A DNA stretch of 5,939 bases, from NCBI GenBank assembly GCA_029933495.1, contig JAOZOC010000223.1:1-5939 (forward strand), in the 5' to 3' direction. The stretch's first letter is position 1. Each line of letters begins with the position of its first letter. The notes below the pieces were generated by a model. That model did not search any database, was not told the origin of the DNA, and saw only the letters and a program-made list of their open reading frames with translations. This DNA comes from Bacteroidales bacterium. GTDB taxonomy: Bacteria; Bacteroidota; Bacteroidia; Bacteroidales; JAADJA01. The translations under genes were made by a program, and so were the position numbers. Positions 1 to 5,301 of the stretch are shown one piece after another.

Positions 1-305
1 TCGTGAAAGCCAACAGCAGGAACATTGCCAGCCATAACAATTCCAATTGTTTTATGCTTAGCATCTTCCAAAAGTAAATCTCTATATGGCTCAAGCCATC
101 TGTTGATTTTATCCTCTTCCAGGCTCTCCCCTATTGCAACTATTGCATTTCTGACATTATCCTCTGTAAACCAGCCGTTATAATGCTCTCCATCACGAAT
201 CAAAATTTCAAGAGGATGCCCATCGTTTGTATCCCTGTTCTTAAATGAAACAAGGTTATTCCCCAGTTTTGTAAATGCCTTAATTCTATCACTTGGTTCT
301 TTCAT
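1..305 (-). CDS. Acyl-CoA reductase, LuxC family (N-terminal part, runs off the window)
   Basis: The reverse strand reads open from an ATG at 305-303 to the window edge, giving 101 complete codons. It starts MKEPSDRIKAFTKLGNN, contains GWFTEDNVRNAIVAIGE (residues 44-60), and ends with IGIVMAGNVPAVGFH (87-101). The last motif looks like the beginning of the nucleotide-binding domain of Bacteroidota acyl-CoA reductases related to LuxC, which reduce fatty acyl-CoA or acyl-enzyme to aldehyde with NADPH. Family members are roughly 340-370 residues, so more than two thirds is missing, including the catalytic cysteine region; activity cannot be judged. The gene is divergent from serC, an arrangement I recall from other Bacteroidota, often with a small ferredoxin gene nearby. 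A -7 box with a well-spaced -33 box lies just upstream of the chosen ATG. The call rests on motif recognition, not on a search. Confidence 0.78.
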   Translation of the reverse strand, partial: MKEPSDRIKAFTKLGNNLVSFKNRDTNDGHPLEILIRDGEHYNGWFTEDNVRNAIVAIGESLEEDKINRWLEPYRDLLLEDAKHKTIGIVMAGNVPAVGFH

Positions 306-323
306 TGAACAATCTTTTTACTA

Positions 324-353
324 CAAAAGTAAATGATTAAAATAAATATCAAA
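324..353 (-). promoter_or_regulatory. Bacteroidota-type promoter for the acyl-CoA reductase gene
   Basis: On the reverse strand a TTTG box (353-350) is followed after 18 bp by TACTTTTG (331-324). This fits the Bacteroidota sigma-ABfr consensus of TTTG at -33 and TAnnTTTG at -7. Transcription would begin near position 317, giving a leader of only about a dozen bases before the ATG at 305. Confidence 0.6.
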
Positions 354-380
354 TAAATTATTTATTTCATAATAATATTT

Positions 381-388
381 TACTTTTG
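381..388 (+). promoter_or_regulatory. Probable -7 box of the serine operon promoter
   Basis: TACTTTTG matches the Bacteroidota -7 consensus TAnnTTTG and lies 39 bp before the serC ATG, predicting a start near 394 and a leader of about 34 bases. No clear TTTG stands 18-21 bp upstream, where the sequence is only AT-rich, so the -33 element is weak. The box mirrors the identical one of the divergent gene. Confidence 0.55.
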
Positions 389-427
389 CTCAATTCTTTA
401 TCTATAACATTTTAAAATAAAACAGAG

Positions 428-1495
428 ATGAAAAAACATAATTTTTATGCCGGGCCATCAATCCTGCCAGCATTCACTATTGAGAACACTGCCAAAGCAG
501 TAAAGGAATTTGACGGTACAGGTCTTTCATTAATGGAAGTATCACATAGAAGCAAAGAGTTTGTAGCAGTTATGGACGAGGCTGTAGCCCTGTTTAAAGA
601 GCTGTTAAACATCCCTGAAGGATATTCGGTTATATTCCTTGGAGGTGGTGCAAGCACCCAGTTTGCTATGATTCCGTTCAACCTGATGAAAAAAAAGGCC
701 GCTTATCTGAACACAGGAGCCTGGTCGAAAAAAGCTATTAAAGAGGCTAAACTATTCGGTGAGGTTGATGTTGTTGCAACTTCGGAAGATACTACTTTTA
801 ACTATATCCCCAAAGATTACACTATTCCGGAAGATGCCGATTATTTTCACATTACAACAAACAATACTATTTATGGCACAGAGATAAGAAATGATATTGA
901 CAGCCCCGTTCCATTGGTAGCCGACATGTCGTCAGATATCTTCAGCCGTCCGATTGATATTTCAAAGTATGTACTTATTTATGGTGGTGCTCAGAAGAAC
1001 CTTGCTCCTGCCGGTGTTACTTTTGTTATTGTAAAAGATGATATTTTAGGTAAAGTTGACAGAGATATCCCAACAATGCTCAATTACCAAACGCACATTG
1101 ATAAAGACTCAATGTTCAACACACCTCCTGTTGTTCCTGTTTATGCTGCTCTGCAAACTCTGAAATGGTTGAAAAACAATGGAGGAATCGCAGCTATGGA
1201 AAAAAAGAATATTGAAAAAGCACAAATTCTTTATGATGAGATTGACAGGAATAAACTGTTTGTCGGTACTATTGCTAAAGAAGACCGTTCCCTGATGAAT
1301 ATCTGTTTTGTTATGAATGAGGAGTATAAAGAGCTTGAAAAAGAGTTCTACGAATTTGCTACAGCTAAAGGAATGGTTGGAATAAAAGGTCATCGGTCAG
1401 TAGGTGGTTTCAGAGCCTCTACATACAATGCCCTGCCAAAAGAGAGTGTTGAGGCACTTGTTGCTGCGATGCAGGAATTTGAAAAACAACACTAA
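428..1495 (+). CDS. serC: Phosphoserine aminotransferase SerC
   Basis: This PLP-dependent class V aminotransferase converts 3-phosphohydroxypyruvate and glutamate to O-phosphoserine and 2-oxoglutarate, the second step of serine synthesis in the cytoplasm. The 355 residues match the usual family length, so it looks complete. It opens with the typical NFYAGPSILP (5-14). HRSKEF (40-45) lies in the substrate-phosphate region, and FLGGGASTQF (70-79) is the cofactor-phosphate loop. GGAQKNLAPAG (186-196) contains the presumed Schiff-base lysine K190. GHRSVGGFRASTYNALP (321-337) is the C-terminal signature, with R329 expected to bind the substrate carboxylate. SerC enzymes can also act on a vitamin B6 precursor, so a second role in PLP synthesis is possible but not shown here. 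It is first in a same-strand operon, 34 bp before serA. The ATG has no Shine-Dalgarno sequence, normal for this phylum. Confidence 0.97.
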   Translation: MKKHNFYAGPSILPAFTIENTAKAVKEFDGTGLSLMEVSHRSKEFVAVMDEAVALFKELLNIPEGYSVIFLGGGASTQFAMIPFNLMKKKAAYLNTGAWSKKAIKEAKLFGEVDVVATSEDTTFNYIPKDYTIPEDADYFHITTNNTIYGTEIRNDIDSPVPLVADMSSDIFSRPIDISKYVLIYGGAQKNLAPAGVTFVIVKDDILGKVDRDIPTMLNYQTHIDKDSMFNTPPVVPVYAALQTLKWLKNNGGIAAMEKKNIEKAQILYDEIDRNKLFVGTIAKEDRSLMNICFVMNEEYKELEKEFYEFATAKGMVGIKGHRSVGGFRASTYNALPKESVEALVAAMQEFEKQH

Positions 1496-1529
1496 ATAGT
1501 GTGATTATAAAAATAAATAAATAAAAACT

Positions 1530-2450
1530 ATGGCAAAAGTATTAGTTGCAACCGTTAAACCATTTGCTCAGGCAGCAGTGGATAGTATTAAAAAAGTCTG
1601 CAAAGATGCAGGTTATGAATTCGTTTTACTCGAAAAATATGCCGATCAATCTGATTTTGTTAAAGCAGTAGCGGATGTTGATGCCTTGATAATCAGAAGT
1701 GACAAAGCTACTAAAGAGGTTATTGATGCTGCTAAAAACCTGAAGATCATTGTCAGGGCTGGTGCAGGTTATGATAATATCGACCTCGAAGCAGCAACTG
1801 CTAAAAATATTGTTGTGATGAACACACCGGGTCAAAACTCAAACGCTGTTGCCGAGCTTGCTCTCGGAATGCTGGTTTTTATGGCTCGTAATAAGTTTAA
1901 TGGCACTGCCGGAACAGAATTAAAAGATAAAAAAATAGGTATTCATGCTTTTGGACACGTTGGTAGTCTGGTAGGTGATATTGCAAAAGGCTTTGGTATG
2001 GATGTTTATGCTTTCGATCCGTTTGTTGCCAAAGAGAAAATAGAGAGTATGGGGGCAAAAGCCGTTGACACTGAAGAAGAGCTTTACAGCACCTGTCAGT
2101 ATATTTCGCTTCATATTCCTGCAAATGAACACACAAAAAACTCAATTAATTATAACCTGATGTCGAGAATGCCAAAAGGAGCAACTCTGCTTAATACTGC
2201 AAGAAAAGAGGTTATTGATGAAGACGACCTTTTGCGGGTTTTCAGAGACAGAAACGATTTTAAATATGTTTCTGATATTGCACCCGATTGCAAAGCAGAC
2301 CTTGAGAATAATTATGGCGACAGATGTTTCTTCTCACCCAAAAAGATGGGCGCACAGACTGCCGAAGCAAATATTAATGCCGGAATTGCTGCTGCAGAGC
2401 AGATTGTCAGCTTTCTCGAGAAGGGAGATACGACTTTTAAAGTAAATTAA
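1530..2450 (+). CDS. serA: D-3-phosphoglycerate dehydrogenase, short form without ACT domain
   Basis: This is a D-2-hydroxyacid dehydrogenase expected to oxidise 3-phosphoglycerate to 3-phosphohydroxypyruvate, the first committed step of serine synthesis. Its place directly after serC supports that substrate. The N-terminal substrate domain includes VRAGAGYDNID (75-85). The Rossmann motif reads AFGHVG (140-145), with Ala in place of the usual first Gly. The acidic residue that selects NAD is probably D163 in YAFDPF. LLNTARKEVID (220-230) carries the catalytic arginine R225. The usual catalytic histidine (TPHIGG in E. coli SerA) is replaced by lysine in SPKKMGAQTAEA (269-280). The protein ends at 306 residues, against about 410 in E. 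coli, so it lacks the C-terminal ACT domain and should not show serine feedback through that domain. From memory these traits are normal for Bacteroidota SerA and resemble the type III enzyme of Entamoeba. Confidence 0.93.
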   Translation: MAKVLVATVKPFAQAAVDSIKKVCKDAGYEFVLLEKYADQSDFVKAVADVDALIIRSDKATKEVIDAAKNLKIIVRAGAGYDNIDLEAATAKNIVVMNTPGQNSNAVAELALGMLVFMARNKFNGTAGTELKDKKIGIHAFGHVGSLVGDIAKGFGMDVYAFDPFVAKEKIESMGAKAVDTEEELYSTCQYISLHIPANEHTKNSINYNLMSRMPKGATLLNTARKEVIDEDDLLRVFRDRNDFKYVSDIAPDCKADLENNYGDRCFFSPKKMGAQTAEANINAGIAAAEQIVSFLEKGDTTFKVN

Positions 2451-2477
2451 ATTTCTAATACGAAATTGGAATTAACA

Positions 2478-2966
2478 ATGGAAAACGAAAACTCAAGAAT
2501 TCAAACATTTTTCAGATTTGAAGATCTACGAATCTATCATAAAGCTTTAGATTATATTGACTGGGTATATAATGCAACAGCATTATTCCCAACAGAGCAT
2601 TCTAGCGTGCTTATTAACAGGTTCAATACCTCGGCACAGGATATTGCACTCTACATATCAGAGGGGTCAGCCAGAAATAAAAGCCAGTTTGTATATTATC
2701 TGAAAATGGCTAAAAGCTCAATAAGAGAGTGCGTTGTTTACACTTCTATTGCTGAGAAACAGGGCCTTATTACGGATACTCTTGTTGAAGAATCGAGAAA
2801 CTTCCTTATGGAGATGACAAAAATGATCGGTGCGCTGATAGGCTCATTGCAGAAAAGTAATCATAACAACAACAGAGCTAAACCAAACAGACTTGACGAA
2901 GCTCCTCATCCTGAACACCAGGAAATAATTGAGAATGACCTGTCAACTGATGTTTATGGAAACTAA
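2478..2966 (+). CDS. Four-helix-bundle protein, 23S rRNA intervening-sequence (IVP) family
   Basis: A 162-residue protein of the four-helix-bundle family first found encoded in intervening sequences of 23S rRNA genes (S23/IVP family). The biochemical function of the family is unknown. Visible features are FRFEDLRIYHKA (12-23), the central signature ISEGSARNKSQF (60-71) followed by LKMAKSSIREC (75-85), and four predicted helices at about 14-38, 42-67, 68-95 and 98-126. A hydrophilic tail rich in Asn, Pro and Glu, probably disordered, fills 127-162 and is longer than I would expect for the family. The ATG at 2478 is preferred over an in-frame TTG at 2466. It lies 27 bp after serA and 27 bp before the DUF1015 gene, so it is probably co-transcribed with them. 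It is not inside an rRNA gene here, and its partner is unknown. The family call is strong; no role can be given. Confidence 0.85.
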   Translation: MENENSRIQTFFRFEDLRIYHKALDYIDWVYNATALFPTEHSSVLINRFNTSAQDIALYISEGSARNKSQFVYYLKMAKSSIRECVVYTSIAEKQGLITDTLVEESRNFLMEMTKMIGALIGSLQKSNHNNNRAKPNRLDEAPHPEHQEIIENDLSTDVYGN

Positions 2967-2993
2967 ACGTATAACTTTTAAACACATTTCAAA

Positions 2994-4241
2994 ATGGCAA
3001 TTTTAAAACCATTCAAGGGAGTACGCCCGCCTGAGAAGCTGGCTTCAAAAGTAGCTTCAAGACCCTACGACGTTCTGAATTCGGAAGAGGCCCGTAAAGA
3101 AGCACAGGGAAATGAGTATTCTCTTTTGCATATAATTAAACCGGAAATTGACCTGACTGAAGATATTGACATTCATTCTGAAGCAGTTTATGCAAAAGCT
3201 AAGGAGAATTTCGATATGTTTCAGGAAAAAGGCTGGCTTTTACAGGATAACAAAGATTATCTATATATATATGGCCAGACAATGTTTGGCAAAACACAAT
3301 ACGGAATTGTGGGTTCTGCGTCTGTTGATGACTATCTGAATGGTGTTATTAAAAAGCATGAATTAACAAGGCCGGATAAAGAGGAAGACAGAATGAAGCA
3401 CGTCAGGGTAAACAATGCTAACATTGAGCCCGTCTTTTTTGCATATCCTGCTTTTGAGGAGCTTGATAACATCATTAAGGATTATGTTGTCAATAATGTA
3501 CCTGTTTATGATTTTGTTGCTGATGATGGAGTCGGACATCATTTCTGGGTTATTAAGGAGCAGGATATTAATAATAAGATTGTAAGTCTTTTTGAGACCA
3601 TTCCGTACACCTATGTTGCTGATGGTCATCACCGTACTGCTGCTGCTGCATTGGTAGGCAAGGAGAAAAGGGAAGCTAATCCCAATCATACCGGAGATGA
3701 GGAATACAACTTCTTCCTTGCGGTTCATTTTCCTGACGATCAGTTGACTATAATCGACTATAACCGGGTAGTGAAAGACCTTAACGGGATGAAGCCCGCT
3801 GAGTTTATCGATAAACTGAAAGATAAATTTGACCTTAATGAAGTTGCAGAGGATATTTACAAACCTGACAGACTGCATAACTTCGGAATGTACCTCGAAG
3901 GCAAATGGTATTCGCTAACATCAAAAGAAGGAACATACAATGATAATGATCCTATTGGTGTTCTTGATGTGACAATACTATCCGAGCACGTTCTCGGGCC
4001 GTTACTTGGCATTGAAGATTTGCGCCGCTCACAGCGCATTGACTTTGTCGGAGGCATAAGAGGTTTGGAAGAGTTAAGCAGGCGTGTTGACAACGGTGAG
4101 ATGAAAGTTGCATTCGCACTATATCCGGTTTCGATGAAACAACTTATTGATATTGCAGACAGCGGAAATATTATGCCGCCGAAGACAACCTGGTTCGAGC
4201 CTAAATTACGAAGCGGATTGGTCATTCATAAACTAGACTAA
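2994..4241 (+). CDS. DUF1015 family protein (ParB/sulfiredoxin-like DGHHR motif)
   Basis: A complete 415-residue DUF1015 protein of unproven function, with no signal peptide or membrane segment, so presumably cytoplasmic. Recognisable family blocks are KPFKGVRPP (5-13), SRPYDVLNSEEAR (22-34), KHELTRPDKEEDR (121-133), the core YVADGHHRTAAAA (207-219) and the C-terminal MPPKTTWFEPKLRSGL (394-409). The DGHHR motif (210-214) resembles the phosphate-binding GxHR-type motif of the ParB/sulfiredoxin fold, and family members have been loosely annotated as ParB/Spo0J-like for that reason. Two characterised members of that superfamily, archaeal SerK and staphylococcal SbnI, are free-serine kinases. The gene is last in the serC-serA operon, which I recall also in other Bacteroidota and in some Clostridia. 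Together this suggests a role in serine or phosphoserine handling, but that is inference; chromosome partitioning is unlikely given the neighbours. A strong terminator follows 18 bp after the stop. Confidence 0.88.
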   Translation: MAILKPFKGVRPPEKLASKVASRPYDVLNSEEARKEAQGNEYSLLHIIKPEIDLTEDIDIHSEAVYAKAKENFDMFQEKGWLLQDNKDYLYIYGQTMFGKTQYGIVGSASVDDYLNGVIKKHELTRPDKEEDRMKHVRVNNANIEPVFFAYPAFEELDNIIKDYVVNNVPVYDFVADDGVGHHFWVIKEQDINNKIVSLFETIPYTYVADGHHRTAAAALVGKEKREANPNHTGDEEYNFFLAVHFPDDQLTIIDYNRVVKDLNGMKPAEFIDKLKDKFDLNEVAEDIYKPDRLHNFGMYLEGKWYSLTSKEGTYNDNDPIGVLDVTILSEHVLGPLLGIEDLRRSQRIDFVGGIRGLEELSRRVDNGEMKVAFALYPVSMKQLIDIADSGNIMPPKTTWFEPKLRSGLVIHKLD

Positions 4242-4259
4242 TAGCATAAATACCCTATT

Positions 4260-4288
4260 AAAAGCGCAGATATTCTGCGCTTTTTTTT
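4260..4288 (+). terminator. Intrinsic terminator of the serine operon
   Basis: AAAAGCGCAGA (4260-4270) pairs perfectly with TCTGCGCTTTT (4274-4284) across a TAT loop, and the run of eight T begins at 4281. The 11-bp stem with a GC-rich core makes this a strong factor-independent terminator, 18 bp after the DUF1015 stop codon. Because the stem is flanked by A and T runs it may also act on reverse-strand transcripts. Confidence 0.93.
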
Positions 4289-4292
4289 GCAG

Positions 4293-4344
4293 TTCCTCAC
4301 AGTTTGTAACTGTGAGGGAAAAAATGTAACTGTGAGGAAAGCAA
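4293..4344. repeat. Cluster of one inverted and two direct copies of AACTGTGAGG
   Basis: CCTCACAGTT (4295-4304) and AACTGTGAGG (4308-4317) form a perfect 10-bp inverted repeat around TGT. The 13-mer TGTAACTGTGAGG occurs at 4305-4317 and again at 4325-4337, exactly 20 bp apart, and the two 20-bp units agree at 17 of 20 positions. All three copies are followed in their own direction by a short A-rich stretch. The cluster starts 5 bp after the terminator T-run but is a separate structure without its own T-run. It could be an operator, an RNA hairpin, or part of a dispersed intergenic repeat; the window alone cannot decide. Confidence 0.8.
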
Positions 4345-4690
4345 TAATATTACATTTGTACACAACTAAAATATAAAATATTATCATTCATTACAATTTA
4401 ACACAAATCAACCCTTTTAATCTGATTTACTGCATTTTAAGCATTATTATTCAGTAAATGGCAACAATTATCAAAATTGACAATTTTAAACTATCCCAAA
4501 TCCTTTTAAACAACTAATCATTTGTTTATTTTATATCTTCATTTTCAGACCATTTCATATTTTATCTAAAGGGTTTATTTAATATTTGACATAAAGAAAA
4601 GCATCTTTTGATCAAATCAGTAAATTTGAGTTATATACTTGTGTATCAACTCTTTTAAATGCTATTATTATACTTGTGAAGATAGATACA
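4345..4690. other. AT-rich non-coding stretch without a supported gene
   Basis: No plausible coding region is visible on either strand. The longest ATG-led frame I noted is 19 codons (4458-4517) and has no supporting signal. Minor structures are a near-palindrome TTACATTTGTAC (4350-4361) that contains a -7-like TACATTTG, an 8-bp inverted repeat ATTTACTG/CAGTAAAT (4425-4432 and 4452-4459), the palindrome TTTGATCAAA (4607-4616), and a direct repeat TATACTTGTG (4634-4643 and 4669-4678). Apart from the first, which resembles the sites near the XRE gene, these could be chance in such AT-rich DNA. Confidence 0.6.
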
Positions 4691-4695
4691 ATTAT

Positions 4696-4796
4696 TTACA
4701 TTTGTAACCGTTTATATATTTGTAAACAAAGTAAGTTTTAATTACATTTGTAACTTTTACAGTTGTAAAACTTATATAAAGTGTATTTTTGTAAAC
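4696..4796 (+). promoter_or_regulatory. Array of TGTAA palindromes overlapping promoter -7 boxes upstream of the XRE gene
   Basis: Five TGTAA half-sites lie on the + strand at 4703, 4721, 4749, 4764 and 4790. Three are full palindromes of form TTACAnnTGTAA: 4696-4707, 4742-4753 and 4757-4768, the last extending to TTTTACA/TGTAAAA (4755-4770). Four of the five also contain a Bacteroidota -7 box TAnnTTTG (4697, 4715, 4743, 4784); the one at 4758 reads TACAGTTG. The last box, TATTTTTG at 4784-4791, has GTTG 18 bp upstream and is the most likely promoter of the XRE gene, with a start near 4798. The layout suggests operators overlapping promoters, probably bound by the XRE protein itself, though binding is not shown. 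Confidence 0.6.
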
Positions 4797-4839
4797 AGAA
4801 ATAATGACAGTTTTTTTTACACAAAAAGGAAGTAAAGTA

Positions 4840-5229
4840 ATGATAGAGCGCATACAGTTAATCTTAAAATCACTGAACCTTTCCCCTACCCGATTGGCCG
4901 ACGAAATAGATGTTCAGCGGTCAGGTGTCTCCCATATATTGTCGGGCAGAAATAAACCAAGTCTGGATTTTGTAATGAAAATTCTTTCCAAATACCCTGA
5001 GATAAATTCCGACTGGCTGATGTTTGGAAAAGGAAAGATGTTTAATTTGAGCAGCAAAAAAGAATCATTTCCTGAAGTGGAAAAAGAAAAACCGAAAATT
5101 GAATCTGAAGAAGCCAATAAAGAATCGTACAAAGTAAGTTCAGAGTCACCTGCACCTTATGGCCGAAAAATTGAGAAAATAGTTGTCTTCTATTCAGATA
5201 ATACTTTCAGGGAGTTTTTGCAAGGCTAA
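4840..5229 (+). CDS. XRE-family helix-turn-helix transcriptional regulator
   Basis: A small DNA-binding regulator with an N-terminal HTH domain (about residues 1-65). LSPTRLADEIDVQRSGVSHI (14-33) is the helix-turn-helix, with QRSGVSHILSGR as the recognition segment, and NSDWLMFGKGKM (56-67) is a motif I associate with Bacteroidota members. A charged Lys/Glu-rich linker (about 68-108) leads to a short C-terminal element, KIEKIVVFYSDNTFREFL (110-127), probably for dimerisation or ligand contact. The start is the ATG at 4840, giving 129 residues, because AGGAAG lies 7 bp before it and it begins the HTH fold directly. An in-frame ATG at 4804 would add MTVFFTQKGSKV, encoded partly by a run of eight T, and looks less natural. 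It stands alone behind a long regulatory region with repeated palindromes, typical of autoregulation. The regulon is unknown; the downstream phosphotransferase is a possible target. No toxin or phage gene is visible beside it. Confidence 0.88.
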   Translation: MIERIQLILKSLNLSPTRLADEIDVQRSGVSHILSGRNKPSLDFVMKILSKYPEINSDWLMFGKGKMFNLSSKKESFPEVEKEKPKIESEEANKESYKVSSESPAPYGRKIEKIVVFYSDNTFREFLQG

Positions 5230-5245
5230 TATTATTGATATTTAC

Positions 5246-5253
5246 TATTTTTG
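5246..5253 (+). promoter_or_regulatory. Possible -7 box upstream of the phosphotransferase gene
   Basis: TATTTTTG fits TAnnTTTG and lies 49 bp before the ATG at 5302, predicting a start near 5260. No TTTG box stands at the right distance; the nearest ends at 5220, 25 bp upstream. There is no terminator between the XRE gene and this point, so read-through is also possible. Confidence 0.4.
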
Positions 5254-5273
5254 CCTTTTTCGGAGTATCGACA

Positions 5274-5285
5274 AGTAATATTACT
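5274..5285. repeat. 12-bp perfect palindrome AGTAATATTACT
   Basis: A perfect palindrome 16 bp before the phosphotransferase start codon, inside its presumed leader. It could be a small operator, but it does not match the TTACAnnTGTAA sites upstream of the XRE gene, and an AT-rich palindrome of this size may be chance. Confidence 0.4.
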
Positions 5286-5301
5286 CTATTAAACAATCCA
5301 A

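Noticed and set aside
2478..2966. An intervening sequence inside a 23S rRNA gene
   Set aside because: The protein belongs to the family named for such insertions, but the flanks are serA and DUF1015, with no rRNA sequence.
3363..3878. A 171-codon open frame on the reverse strand
   Set aside because: It lies wholly inside the DUF1015 gene, whose protein matches family motifs throughout; the reverse product has no recognisable domain and no promoter.
3857..4225. A 122-codon open frame on the reverse strand
   Set aside because: It overlaps the conserved C-terminal part of DUF1015 and its product is low-quality; a shadow frame.
4293..4340. Start of a CRISPR-like array
   Set aside because: Only two direct copies of 13 bp with a 7-bp interval plus one inverted copy; no spacer-sized units and no cas genes.
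4458..4517. A 19-codon ATG-led frame in the long intergenic region
   Set aside because: It is too short, has no promoter or ribosome-site support, and such frames are expected by chance in AT-rich DNA.
4840..5229. Antitoxin of a toxin-antitoxin pair or a phage repressor
   Set aside because: A small XRE protein with palindromic operators fits that idea, but no toxin, integrase or phage gene is adjacent and the C-terminal motif looks like an ordinary chromosomal Bacteroidota regulator.
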